Shown here piece after piece: positions 48,780 through 59,036 of a stretch of DNA of 64,000 nucleotides (its first letter is position 1; every line of letters begins with the position of its first letter). The notes under the pieces were generated by a model. The model made no database searches, was not told the origin of the DNA, and saw nothing but the letters and a program-made list of their open reading frames with translations. This DNA comes from Marinococcus sp. PL1-022 (GTDB lineage: Bacteria; Bacillota; Bacilli; Bacillales; Marinococcaceae), in contig NZ_JAWXCX010000001.1 of NCBI RefSeq assembly GCF_033845285.1, forward strand, positions 1-64,000, in the 5' to 3' direction. A program made the translations under genes and the position numbers.

Positions 48780-49139
48780 ATGGCTCAAGCAACAAGTTAT
48801 GAAAAACGCAAGAAACGCCATATGAGTATCCGCCGTAAAATCAGCGGCACACCAGAACGTCCTCGTCTGAACGTTTTCCGTTCTGCAAAGCATATTTATG
48901 CGCAGCTGATTGACGACGAAGCAGGAGTGACTCTGGCAGCGGCATCGACAATGGAAAAAAATTCCGGAATCGAAAACGGCGGCAATAAAGAGGCAGCCCG
49001 TAAAATTGGGGAAACTCTCGCCAAGCGTGCTACAGAAAAAGGCTATGACACAGTCGTTTTTGACCGGGGTGGATTTGTTTATCACGGCCGGGTTCAAGAA
49101 CTCGCTGAAGCAGCCCGCGAGAACGGACTAAAATTCTAA
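48780..49139 (+). CDS. rplR: 50S ribosomal protein L18
   Basis: A 119-aa 5S rRNA-binding protein. Conserved [21 protein letters not shown] (start RPRLNVFRS, about 29-37) and [20 protein letters not shown] near the C-terminus. AAAGGAGG precedes the ATG. Confidence 0.97.
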   Translation: MAQATSYEKRKKRHMSIRRKISGTPERPRLNVFRSAKHIYAQLIDDEAGVTLAAASTMEKNSGIENGGNKEAARKIGETLAKRATEKGYDTVVFDRGGFVYHGRVQELAEAARENGLKF

Positions 49140-49159
49140 AAAGCAAGGGAGGGACAAGA

Positions 49160-49660
49160 ATGCAAAGTATTGATCCGAATAAACTGGAACTTGAAGAACG
49201 TGTTGTAACCATCAACCGTGTCGCAAAAGTTGTAAAAGGTGGACGTAACTTCCGCTTTGCAGCACTCGTAGTAGTTGGAGACCGTAACGGCCATGTCGGC
49301 TTTGGCCAGGGAAAAGCTATTGAAGTACCAGAAGCAATCCGTAAAGCGGTAGAAAACGCTAAAAAGGACCTTGTGCAGATTCCGATCGTAGGAACAACTA
49401 TTCCACACGAAATCACTGGTCACTTTGGCGCAGGCAACGTTTTATTGAAGCCTGCATCTGAAGGTACTGGAGTAATCGCTGGAGGACCGGTACGTGCCAT
49501 CTTAGAGCTTGGCGGCGTACAGGACATTCTGTCGAAATCTCTTGGTTCCAACAATCCTATTAACATGGTTCGCGCTACTATCAACGGATTAACTTCTTTG
49601 AAAACAGCTGAAGAAGTAGCTAAATTGCGTGGTAAGAGCGTCGAAGAATTGTTAGGATAA
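49160..49660 (+). CDS. rpsE: 30S ribosomal protein S5
   Basis: A 166-aa protein at the mRNA entry tunnel, affecting fidelity. Conserved [20 protein letters not shown]-type segment (about 16-36), [17 protein letters not shown], and [28 protein letters not shown] precedes the ATG. Confidence 0.98.
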   Translation: MQSIDPNKLELEERVVTINRVAKVVKGGRNFRFAALVVVGDRNGHVGFGQGKAIEVPEAIRKAVENAKKDLVQIPIVGTTIPHEITGHFGAGNVLLKPASEGTGVIAGGPVRAILELGGVQDILSKSLGSNNPINMVRATINGLTSLKTAEEVAKLRGKSVEELLG

Positions 49661-49673
49661 GGGGGGAAAGCAA

Positions 49674-49862
49674 ATGGCCAAACAATTGGAAATCACCCTT
49701 AGCCGCAGCATGATCGGACGTCCGGAAGAGCAGCGCGTAACAGTCCGTACACTTGGTTTGCATAAAATAAACCGTACGGTAGTAAAAGAAGACAATCCCG
49801 CAATCCGCGGTATGGTGAACAAAGTGTCTCACCTGCTGACGGTAAAAGAACTGGACCAATAA
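49674..49862 (+). CDS. rpmD: 50S ribosomal protein L30
   Basis: A 62-aa two-layer protein of the large subunit. Conserved [29 protein letters not shown] and the C-terminal [22 protein letters not shown] precedes the ATG. Confidence 0.97.
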   Translation: MAKQLEITLSRSMIGRPEEQRVTVRTLGLHKINRTVVKEDNPAIRGMVNKVSHLLTVKELDQ

Positions 49863-49894
49863 ATCTCATTTCTAAATGACAGGGAGGTGGCAGC

Positions 49895-50334
49895 ATGAAA
49901 CTCCACGAACTTCAGCCTGCAAAAGGCAAAAACAAACAGCGTAACCGTGTGGGCCGCGGGCCGGCTTCCGGCAACGGCAAAACTTCCGGCCGCGGACAAA
50001 AAGGGCAGAATGCCCGTTCCGGCGGTGGTGTACGTCCAGGTTTTGAAGGTGGGCAGAACCCTATCTTCAAGCGTTTGCCAAAACGCGGCTTTACGAACAT
50101 TAATCGTAAAGAATACGCTATTGTTAATGTGGAAACGCTCAACAGCTTCGACAATGGTACAACAGTAACTCCAGAAGCGTTGCTTGAAAAAGGCGTAATC
50201 AGCAAATACAAAGATGGCGTGAAAATTTTAGGCGACGGCAAGTTGGAGAAAGAGCTTCAAGTGCACGCGAACAAGTTCTCTGCTTCAGCAGTGCAAGCAA
50301 TTGAGGCAGCAGGCGGAAAAACCGAGGTGGTCTA

Positions 50335-50335
<1 letters not shown>
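49895..50335 (+). CDS. rplO: 50S ribosomal protein L15
   Basis: A 146-aa late-assembly 50S protein. The Gly/Arg-rich N-terminus ([20 protein letters not shown], about 17-36) threads into rRNA; the C-terminal globular half ends [14 protein letters not shown]. Overlaps secY by one base. Confidence 0.97.
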
Positions 50336-52351
<2,016 letters not shown>

Positions 52352-52355
52352 TTGT

Positions 52356-52385
52356 TTGTAAAACGGGTCGGAAACTCGTTATAAT
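52356..52385 (+). promoter_or_regulatory. Promoter after adk, upstream of the KOW-infA genes
   Basis: TTGTAA (52356-52361) and consensus TATAAT (52380-52385), 18-bp spacing, beginning 5 nt after the adk stop. Drives the structured RNA region and probably the KOW gene, infA, rpmJ, rpsM, rpsK and rpoA. Confidence 0.75.
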
Positions 52386-52390
52386 ACGGG

Positions 52391-52590
52391 AAGTGCGATG
52401 CGGCAAAAGCGTTTCATAAGTGACGGGGAGCCCATCGGATGCGATCCGGGAACATGATGCAATACCATCATTTTAGGGGTACACTGAATTTGCCTAGAGC
52501 AAACACGTATACACCCTCTCCGATGGTTGGACAGCCCAGGCCGTGTAGTACGGCTTCAGGCTGCTAAATCCTAACGAAGCCTAAGGAAAA
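52391..52590 (+). ncRNA. Candidate structured RNA or cis-regulatory leader of the KOW-infA operon
   Basis: About 200 nt with no reading frame but dense base pairing. A perfect 8-bp long-range helix (52432-52439 with 52519-52526) encloses ATGATG/CATCAT (52454-52459 with 52466-52471), a stem AGGG-TA/TA-CCCT (52475-52481 with 52510-52517), and TTTGC/GCAAA (52489-52493 with 52499-52503). Outside it lies CAGCC/GGCTG (52532-52536 with 52559-52563) capped by GCCGT/ACGGC (52540-52544 with 52550-52554). No T-run terminator ends it, so it could be a leader acting on translation or a processed RNA. It matches no riboswitch class that I recognise. It occupies the place of the missing map gene. Confidence 0.6.
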
Positions 52591-52602
52591 GAGGATGCAT
52601 GC

Positions 52603-52911
52603 ATGAAAGATTCGGAGTCAAGGCGACCCGATCTGGGACAAATCGTTCGAGTGACCCGGGGGCGCGAAGCTGGTCAGTACGCGGTAGTAATTGATGTGCT
52701 GGATGATAAGTTTCTTATGCTGGCGGACGGGGAAAGACGAAAGTTCGATCGGGGAAAGAAGAAAAACACGTCCCACGTAGAATTGCTTTCGTATATTTCG
52801 CCGGAAGTACAGTCGAGTTTGATAGAAACCGGCCGAGTGACTAACGCGAAAATCCGGCACGCTCTTTACACCTTTTTTGAACAAGAAGCCTTATTTGAAA
52901 AGGAGAATTAA
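52603..52911 (+). CDS. KOW-domain RNA-binding protein
   Basis: A 102-aa protein related to the KOW/L14e-type proteins encoded before infA in Bacillaceae. The N-terminal half (about 10-62) forms the KOW fold (LGQIVRVTRGREAGQYAVVI); the C-terminal half is helical and charged (RVTNAKIRHALYTFFEQEAL). Biochemical role unknown; RNA or ribosome binding is inferred from the domain. AAAAGAGGA precedes the ATG, and infA begins 3 nt after the stop. It stands directly after the structured leader, which it might bind. Confidence 0.85.
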   Translation: MKDSESRRPDLGQIVRVTRGREAGQYAVVIDVLDDKFLMLADGERRKFDRGKKKNTSHVELLSYISPEVQSSLIETGRVTNAKIRHALYTFFEQEALFEKEN

Positions 52912-52914
52912 TTC

Positions 52915-53133
52915 ATGGCTAAAGATGATGTTATTGAAATGGAAGGCACGGTGGTTGAGCCTCTTCCAAACGCTATGTTTCGTGTTGAGCTTGAAAATGG
53001 ACACAAAATTTTAGCGCATGTTTCCGGTAAGATCCGTATGCACTTTATCCGGATTCTTCCTGGTGATAAAGTAACTGTAGAAATTTCACCGTACGACCTT
53101 TCCCGCGGACGTATTACGTACCGCTACAAATAG
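52915..53133 (+). CDS. infA: Translation initiation factor IF-1
   Basis: A 72-aa OB-fold protein that blocks the 30S A site during initiation. Conserved [35 protein letters not shown] and [19 protein letters not shown] precedes the ATG, three bases after the KOW gene. Confidence 0.98.
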   Translation: MAKDDVIEMEGTVVEPLPNAMFRVELENGHKILAHVSGKIRMHFIRILPGDKVTVEISPYDLSRGRITYRYK

Positions 53134-53203
53134 ACCCGCAAGTTCATTCTTGAGCACTCTTACCAATGCATGGCTTACATGCAGTGAAGGAGGTAAATGG
53201 AAA

Positions 53204-53317
53204 ATGAAAGTAAGAGCTTCCGTTAAAAAGATTTGTGACAATTGTAAAGTTATTCGCCGTAAAGGTTCGGTAATGGTAATTTGCTCGAACCCGAAGCATA
53301 AACAAAGACAAGGATAA
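53204..53317 (+). CDS. rpmJ: 50S ribosomal protein L36, zinc-binding form
   Basis: A 37-aa protein starting [21 protein letters not shown]11, C14, C27 and H32 form the intact zinc ribbon, so this is the C+ form. GAAGGAGG lies 9-16 nt before the ATG. Between infA and rpsM as in other Bacilli. Confidence 0.97.
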   Translation: MKVRASVKKICDNCKVIRRKGSVMVICSNPKHKQRQG

Positions 53318-53335
53318 TAAAAAGGAGGTGCCCGC

Positions 53336-53704
53336 ATGGCACGTGTTGCAGGAGTAGATATTCCGCGTGATAAGCGTATTGCTATTTCACTCACTTACGT
53401 ATACGGCATCGGCAAATCGCTTGCAGTTCAGGTTCTGAACGAAGCTGACGTTGACCAGAACACCCGTGTGCGTGATTTAACAGAAGACGAGCTGGCCCGT
53501 ATCCGTACGGCTATTGATAACAACCATACGGTAGAAGGGGATCTTCGCCGTGAAACTTCCCTCGACATCAAACGCTTGATGGAGATCGGAAGCTACCGCG
53601 GGATCCGTCATCGTCGTGGACTGCCGCTTCGCGGACAAAACACGAAGAACAATTCCCGTACCCGTAAAGGCCCGCGTCGTACAGTAGCAAACAAACGTAA
53701 ATAA
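53336..53704 (+). CDS. rpsM: 30S ribosomal protein S13
   Basis: A 122-aa 30S head protein bridging to L5 and touching P-site tRNA. Conserved [22 protein letters not shown] and the basic C-terminus [30 protein letters not shown] precedes the ATG. Confidence 0.98.
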   Translation: MARVAGVDIPRDKRIAISLTYVYGIGKSLAVQVLNEADVDQNTRVRDLTEDELARIRTAIDNNHTVEGDLRRETSLDIKRLMEIGSYRGIRHRRGLPLRGQNTKNNSRTRKGPRRTVANKRK

Positions 53705-53730
53705 TTTATTTATAAAGGAGGTTACCTATT

Positions 53731-54126
53731 ATGGCAAAAGCAAAGTCGAACGCACCACGTAAACGCCGTCAGCGCAAGAATATAGAGTCGGGTGTGGCTC
53801 ATATCCGCTCGACGTTTAACAACACGATTGTAAACATTACGGACGTGCAGGGGAACACACTTGCATGGGCAAGCGCTGGAGTGCTTGGTTTCAAAGGTTC
53901 CCGTAAATCCACTCCGTTCGCAGCTCAAATGACTGCGGAAACAGCAACAAAAGCTGCAATGGAACACGGATTGAAAAGCGTAGAAGTTACAGTGAAAGGT
54001 CCAGGAGCTGGACGTGAAGCTGCAATTCGTTCCCTTCAGGCAACCGGTGTAGAAGTTACGGTTATTCGTGATGTTACGCCAGTACCTCATAACGGGTGCC
54101 GCCCGCCAAAACGTCCACGTGCATAA
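53731..54126 (+). CDS. rpsK: 30S ribosomal protein S11
   Basis: A 131-aa platform protein near the E-site codon. Conserved [18 protein letters not shown] (about 22-39), [18 protein letters not shown] and the C-terminal [21 protein letters not shown] precedes the ATG. Confidence 0.98.
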   Translation: MAKAKSNAPRKRRQRKNIESGVAHIRSTFNNTIVNITDVQGNTLAWASAGVLGFKGSRKSTPFAAQMTAETATKAAMEHGLKSVEVTVKGPGAGREAAIRSLQATGVEVTVIRDVTPVPHNGCRPPKRPRA

Positions 54127-54150
54127 CTGAAAGCGAACATGACTATTGCA

Positions 54151-54225
54151 AAGGAGACAGGCTGGAAGGTGTGCTTTTGCATCCCGCTTTCCTGTTTTCC
54201 TTAATTTCCGGCACCGGCTGCCGGA
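54151..54225 (+). promoter_or_regulatory. Two hairpins in the rpoA leader
   Basis: AAGGAGACAGG (54151-54161) pairs with CCTGTTTTCCTT (54191-54202) with one bulged T. A second, perfect hairpin TCCGGCA/TGCCGGA (54207-54213 with 54219-54225) has loop CCGGC. They lie between rpsK and rpoA with no T run; possible mRNA processing or translation control. Confidence 0.5.
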
Positions 54226-54257
54226 TGTACGACGTTTGAAGGAGGGTACGCAAACAA

Positions 54258-55202
54258 ATGATCGAAATTGAAAAGCCTAACATTGAAGCGGTCGAAGTGA
54301 GCGAAGATGCCAAGTTTGGCAAATTTGTTGTTGAACCATTGGAACGTGGTTATGGTACTACCCTGGGGAATTCCCTGCGTCGTATTCTTTTATCCTCGTT
54401 ACCGGGAGCAGCGGTTTCTACAGTTCAAATCGATGGGGTTCTTCACGAGTTTTCAACGATTGAAGGCGTACTTGAAGACGTAACGACCATTATTTTGAAT
54501 TTGAAAAAGCTCGCTTTGAAGGTGTACTCTGATGATGAAAAAGTGCTTGAAGTGGATGTGCAGGGAGAAGGTACAATCTCTGCTAGGGATATTACACACG
54601 ACAGCGACGTGGAAATCCTGAATCCGGATCTTCATATCGCTACCTTATCCAAAAACGCCAACCTGCATATGCGCCTTACCGCTCATCGCGGACGCGGCTA
54701 TGTCCCGGCTGATGGAAACAACAGCGACGACCTTCCAATCGGTGTCATTCCCATTGATTCTATTTATACGCCGGTCGAGCGTGTGAATTACCAGGTGGAA
54801 AATACCCGCGTCGGGCAGATTACCAACTACGACAAGCTAACGTTGGATGTCTGGACAGACGGAAGCATCCGTCCCGAAGAGGCAGTATCTCTTGGTGCGA
54901 AGATCATGAATGAGCACTTGAATATCTTTATCGGTCTGACCGATCAGGCACAGAATGCGGAAATCATGGTGGAGAAAGAAGAAGACCAAAAAGAAAAAGT
55001 GCTTGAAATGACAATTGAAGAGCTTGATCTTTCGGTCCGTTCCTATAACTGCCTGAAACGCGCAGGCATCAATACTGTGCAGGAGCTGACGCAAAAGTCA
55101 GAGGAAGATATGATGAAAGTCCGCAACCTTGGACGCAAATCGCTGGAAGAAGTTCAGGAAAAGCTCGGTGAACTCGGACTCGGCTTGCGCGAAGAGGACT
55201 AA
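54258..55202 (+). CDS. rpoA: RNA polymerase alpha subunit
   Basis: A 314-aa subunit that starts polymerase assembly. The N-terminal dimer domain (1-230) has [20 protein letters not shown]; the C-terminal domain (about 250-310, [18 protein letters not shown]) binds UP elements and regulators. GAAGGAGGG precedes the ATG. Confidence 0.98.
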   Translation: MIEIEKPNIEAVEVSEDAKFGKFVVEPLERGYGTTLGNSLRRILLSSLPGAAVSTVQIDGVLHEFSTIEGVLEDVTTIILNLKKLALKVYSDDEKVLEVDVQGEGTISARDITHDSDVEILNPDLHIATLSKNANLHMRLTAHRGRGYVPADGNNSDDLPIGVIPIDSIYTPVERVNYQVENTRVGQITNYDKLTLDVWTDGSIRPEEAVSLGAKIMNEHLNIFIGLTDQAQNAEIMVEKEEDQKEKVLEMTIEELDLSVRSYNCLKRAGINTVQELTQKSEEDMMKVRNLGRKSLEEVQEKLGELGLGLREED

Positions 55203-55238
55203 TCATAAATATTTGTTTGACCAAAGGAGGGAATTGTA

Positions 55239-55598
55239 ATGCCATACTCAAAGCTTGGACGCGACACATCGGCAAGAAAAGCGCTCTTTCGTGATTTGAC
55301 TACCGACCTTATTATTAACGGCCGGATTGAAACAACTCACGCAAAAGCGAAGGAAGTACAGCCGATCGCAGAAAAAATTATTACTCTCGGAAAACGTGGA
55401 GATTTGCACGCCCGCCGTCAGGCAGCTGCATTTGTTCGCAAGGAAACAGCTAACGAAGAAGGACAGGATGCTGTTCAGAAGCTGTTCTCTGAAATCGGTC
55501 CTCGTTACGAAGACCGTCAAGGCGGGTACACGCGCGTACTGAAACTCGGACCGCGCCGTGGGGACGCTGCTGAAATGGCTATCATCGAACTTGTATAA
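55239..55598 (+). CDS. rplQ: 50S ribosomal protein L17
   Basis: A 119-aa protein near the tunnel exit. Conserved [20 protein letters not shown] and the C-terminal [29 protein letters not shown] precedes the ATG. Last gene of the alpha operon; a terminator follows. Confidence 0.98.
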   Translation: MPYSKLGRDTSARKALFRDLTTDLIINGRIETTHAKAKEVQPIAEKIITLGKRGDLHARRQAAAFVRKETANEEGQDAVQKLFSEIGPRYEDRQGGYTRVLKLGPRRGDAAEMAIIELV

Positions 55599-55655
55599 AC
55601 GGGAAGCCCTCGTTTATACATTTCTTTCATTTGCAAATGAAGGTTACATGTAAAA

Positions 55656-55698
55656 GAGGCAGGACGATGTCTGTAAAGACTGCGTCTTGCTTTTTTTC
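55656..55698 (+). terminator. Terminator after rplQ
   Basis: GCAGGACG (55659-55666) pairs with CGTCTTGC (55683-55690), with an inner GTCT/AGAC helix (55669-55672 with 55677-55680), then seven T. Separates the alpha operon from the ECF transporter genes. Confidence 0.85.
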
Positions 55699-55735
55699 TA
55701 TGCAAAAATTGGACATTAAAGGGAGGGGAGAGGGC

Positions 55736-56539
55736 ATGGCGATTATTGAGCTCCGGGATCTTGAATACCAATACGAGGAGAGCGGCGAGAAGGTGTTGAA
55801 AGGATTAAATAAAAAGATTCATCAGGGGGAATGGCTTTCAATTATAGGAGCCAACGGTTCGGGGAAATCGACCCTCTCCCGTCTCTTTAACGGCCTGTCC
55901 CAGCCAACCGGAGGATACGTTCTTGTGCTGGGTAAAAAAACAACAGAGGAAGAGTCTCTGCAAATGATCCGGCGGGAAGTGGGCATGGTTTTCCAGAACC
56001 CGGAGCATCAGTTTGTGGCACCGACAGTGCGTGATGACATTGCTTTTGGAATGGAAAACGCCGGAATTCCGCGCGAAGTGATGCTTGAACGTATTGATGA
56101 GGTCAGCCGCTGGGTAAACATTGAACATATTTTACATATGGAGCCCCACCGTCTGTCCGGAGGCCAGAAGCAACGGGCAGCGATAGCCGGAATTCTTGCT
56201 TTGCGCCCGCAGGTGATGGTGTTTGATGAATCCACCTCGATGCTTGATCCGAACGGCAGAAAAGAAATTTTGGAAACAATGAACCGGCTGTGCCGCGAAT
56301 CGGGCATCACCATCGTATCGATTACTCATTATCTCGAAGAAGCCTTCATGTCCGACCGTATTTGGTACATGAAAGCAGGACAAATCGAAAAAGATGTAAC
56401 CACAGCGAGCATTCCGGACCAGCTGGAGTGGATGGAGGCAGAAGGGATGCCTCTTCCGTATAAATATCAGCTTTACCGGGAAGCAAAGAAGCGGGGGATC
56501 GACATACGAACACTCCGTACCATGGTTGAAGGAGAGTAG
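55736..56539 (+). CDS. ecfA1: ECF transporter ATPase EcfA1
   Basis: A 267-aa ABC ATPase of the shared energy-coupling module that serves many vitamin-binding S components. Walker A GANGSGKST, a Q-loop NPEHQF, signature LSGGQKQR and Walker B VMVFDES are present. ATG 55736 follows GGGAGGGGAGAGG; the frame open from 55631 covers the terminator. No S component is encoded nearby, so this is a group II module. Confidence 0.95.
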   Translation: MAIIELRDLEYQYEESGEKVLKGLNKKIHQGEWLSIIGANGSGKSTLSRLFNGLSQPTGGYVLVLGKKTTEEESLQMIRREVGMVFQNPEHQFVAPTVRDDIAFGMENAGIPREVMLERIDEVSRWVNIEHILHMEPHRLSGGQKQRAAIAGILALRPQVMVFDESTSMLDPNGRKEILETMNRLCRESGITIVSITHYLEEAFMSDRIWYMKAGQIEKDVTTASIPDQLEWMEAEGMPLPYKYQLYREAKKRGIDIRTLRTMVEGE

Positions 56540-56543
56540 CAGC

Positions 56544-57419
56544 ATGGAGGTAAATTTTCAAAACGTAAGCCATGTGTACATGAAAAAAACACCATTTGAA
56601 ACGCTGGCACTTAAAAATATAAACGCCCGCTTCCGCTCTTCTTCCGTGACGGCTGTCATTGGGCGTACCGGCTCGGGGAAATCGACACTTGTACAGCATA
56701 TCAACGGCCTGCTGAAGCCTTCCGCCGGTGTGGTGACGGTAGGGGAGCACCAGCTGGAAGCCAGGACAAAACGAAAAATGGTCAAAACGGTGCGGAGTCA
56801 TGTAGGGATGGTGTTTCAGTATCCCGAGCACCAGCTGTTCGAGGAAACCGTCGAAAAAGATTTATTATTTGGGCCGAAAAACAAGGGAATGGATGTTGCA
56901 GAGATACAAAAAAAGCTTCCGGAATTGCTGCAGCAGGTGGGACTCAGTGAAACACTGCTGGAGCGCTCGCCGTTCGAGCTGAGCGGGGGACAGATGCGGC
57001 GGGTAGCAATAGCTGGGGTGCTTGCCACCAACCCGGACATTCTTATCCTGGACGAACCGACCGCCGGGCTCGACCCCCAGGGGCAAAAAGAAATTTTGGA
57101 GTTATTTATGGACTGGCAGCGTGTGTATCAGCCGACTACGATTATGATTACGCATCAGATGGAGGAGGCGGCCGCATTTGCTGAGTACATGTATGTGATG
57201 GAGGATGCAGAGATCAGAATGCAGGGAGAGCCGGAAGCCATTTATGCCCAACGGGAAAAGCTGCAGGAAATGGATCTGGATATCCCGGAGCAGGTACAGG
57301 TGCTTCAGCAGATTGAACGGGACAGCGGCATCCGCTTCCCGCACTATAAGCTTTCTCCAACAGAAGCTGCCGATTACTGGGAGCATGCGGTTCAGAACGG
57401 GGAGGTGCCGCATGTTTGA
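56544..57419 (+). CDS. ecfA2: ECF transporter ATPase EcfA2
   Basis: A 291-aa second ABC ATPase that pairs with EcfA1. Walker A GRTGSGKST, Q-loop YPEHQLF, signature LSGGQMRR and Walker B ILILDEPTAGLD are present. ATG 56544 follows AAGGAGAG within the ecfA1 end; TTG 56526 lies before the SD. The stop overlaps ecfT by 8 nt. Confidence 0.95.
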   Translation: MEVNFQNVSHVYMKKTPFETLALKNINARFRSSSVTAVIGRTGSGKSTLVQHINGLLKPSAGVVTVGEHQLEARTKRKMVKTVRSHVGMVFQYPEHQLFEETVEKDLLFGPKNKGMDVAEIQKKLPELLQQVGLSETLLERSPFELSGGQMRRVAIAGVLATNPDILILDEPTAGLDPQGQKEILELFMDWQRVYQPTTIMITHQMEEAAAFAEYMYVMEDAEIRMQGEPEAIYAQREKLQEMDLDIPEQVQVLQQIERDSGIRFPHYKLSPTEAADYWEHAVQNGEVPHV

Positions 57420-58209
57420 AAATGTCATAATCGGCCAGTACCTGCCAGGGCGCTCCTTTCTTCATCATATGGATCCGCGGGCGAAGATTGCCGCCGTATT
57501 ATTTTTGATCATCGCGGTTTTTCTCGTGAACAGCTGGAATGGCTACGCGCTTTTCGGAGCGGCAGCGATAGCCGTTTATTTTCTCTCAGGCGTTCCGTTT
57601 CGGTATATTCGCAAAGGCATGTTTCCGGTATTCATTTTAGTAATATTGACTTTCTTTCTGCATGCGTTTTTCACAAGGGAAGGGGAGGTGCTATTCTCAA
57701 TCGGCATGTTTTCTTTTTATGAGGAAGGCATCCGCCAGGGACTGTTTATTTCTCTTCGTCTGCTGCTGCTCGTATACTTTACGTCGCTCTTAACGCTGAC
57801 AACGAGTCCGATTGATCTTACAGATGCATTGGAGCAGATGTTTTCCCCGCTCGAGCGCTTTAAGTTTCCCGCCTATGATGTGGCGATGATGATGTCTATT
57901 GCGATCCGGTTTATTCCTACACTGCTTCAGGAAACAGAAAAAATCATTAAAGCCCAGACGGCCCGCGGCGCTGATTTTAACAAAGGCTCTATGCGGGATA
58001 GGATGCAGGCATTTGTCTCCCTTCTGGTGCCGTTATTTGTACGTGCCTTCCGCCGGGCGGAAGACTTGGCCTATGCGATGGAGGCCCGCGGCTATAATGG
58101 AGGAGAAGGACGGACCAAGCTTCGTCTGCTTGTGTGGGGATGGAGAGATACCCTGTGCTGTGTCCTGATCGCAGCATTTGGAATTGTTTTATTGTTTTTA
58201 CGTCAGTAA
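57412..58209 (+). CDS. ecfT: ECF transporter transmembrane subunit EcfT
   Basis: A 265-aa integral membrane coupling subunit with about five to six spans. The two Ala-Arg-Gly coupling motifs, QTARGADF and MEARGYNG, contact the ATPases. ATG 57412 follows GGGGAGGTG inside ecfA2, ensuring coupled translation. A longer frame from 57205 overlaps ecfA2 and is not used. Confidence 0.94.
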   Translation: MFENVIIGQYLPGRSFLHHMDPRAKIAAVLFLIIAVFLVNSWNGYALFGAAAIAVYFLSGVPFRYIRKGMFPVFILVILTFFLHAFFTREGEVLFSIGMFSFYEEGIRQGLFISLRLLLLVYFTSLLTLTTSPIDLTDALEQMFSPLERFKFPAYDVAMMMSIAIRFIPTLLQETEKIIKAQTARGADFNKGSMRDRMQAFVSLLVPLFVRAFRRAEDLAYAMEARGYNGGEGRTKLRLLVWGWRDTLCCVLIAAFGIVLLFLRQ

Positions 58210-58228
58210 ACGAAAGGAGAAGAGCCCG

Positions 58229-58966
58229 ATGCCGAGAGTGAAAGCAACGGTGGCGTATGATGGTACATTTTTTGAGGGCTGGCAGGTGCAGCCGGGACGC
58301 CGGACTGTTCAGAGAGAAATCGAGGAGGCACTGCAGAAAATGCATAAAGGTGTCCACGTGCCCGTTCATGCTTCTGGAAGGACAGATTCAGGCGTGCATG
58401 CAAAAGGCCAGGTCTTTCATTTTGATTCTCCGCTGCAGCTGCCGGAGCACAAATGGGGAAAGGCTCTCGAATCGTTCCTGCCAAAAGATATCTATGTCTG
58501 GCACTCCGCTTATGCCGATGAGGATTTTCATGCACGTTTTGATGCGGTGGAAAAAGAGTACCGGTACTGTGTGCTGCTGCGTAAGGAGCGGGATGTATTC
58601 CGGCGGAATCATGCCTTTTATTATCCGTATCCTACGGACGTTGAAGCTGTGAAGAAGGCCGTCCGCTACCTTGAAGGGGAGCACGACTTTTCCTCCTTTT
58701 GCGCTGCCAACACCGACGTGAAGGAAAAAACCCGTACGGTATACAAAGCAGATGTTACGCTCGACGGGGAAGAGCTGTGGTTTACGTTCCGCGGCTCAGG
58801 CTTTTTGTATAATATGATTCGTATTGCTGTAGGGACGCTGCTTGAAATAGGGAAGGGAAACCGTTCCCCTGAAGAAATGAAAGCCATTATTGAAGCGAAG
58901 GAGCGGGCAGCTGCAGGCAATACCGCTCCCGGCCACGGGCTGTACCTTTGGAAGGTAAACTACTGA
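58229..58966 (+). CDS. truA: tRNA pseudouridine(38-40) synthase
   Basis: A 245-aa enzyme making pseudouridine at positions 38-40 of tRNA anticodon arms. The catalytic D53 lies in SGRTDSGVHA (49-58); RIAVGTLLEIGKG is near the C-terminus. ATG 58229 follows AAAGGAGA. Located after ecfT as in B. subtilis. Confidence 0.96.
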   Translation: MPRVKATVAYDGTFFEGWQVQPGRRTVQREIEEALQKMHKGVHVPVHASGRTDSGVHAKGQVFHFDSPLQLPEHKWGKALESFLPKDIYVWHSAYADEDFHARFDAVEKEYRYCVLLRKERDVFRRNHAFYYPYPTDVEAVKKAVRYLEGEHDFSSFCAANTDVKEKTRTVYKADVTLDGEELWFTFRGSGFLYNMIRIAVGTLLEIGKGNRSPEEMKAIIEAKERAAAGNTAPGHGLYLWKVNY

Positions 58967-58979
58967 CAGAGAAGTATCT

Positions 58980-59008
58980 TTGAATAGAACGGACTTAAAA
59001 CATAGTAT
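58980..59008 (+). promoter_or_regulatory. Possible promoter of the membrane protein gene
   Basis: TTGAAT (58980-58985) and TAGTAT (59003-59008) with 17-bp spacing, 28 nt before the ATG. Confidence 0.4.
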
Positions 59009-59036
59009 TGGATAGGAAATTAAGGGAGCTGAGGTC

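Noticed and set aside
52391-52590. 6S RNA, SRP RNA, tmRNA, RNase P RNA or a known riboswitch
   Set aside because: None of the signature motifs I know for these classes is present, so it is left as unassigned.
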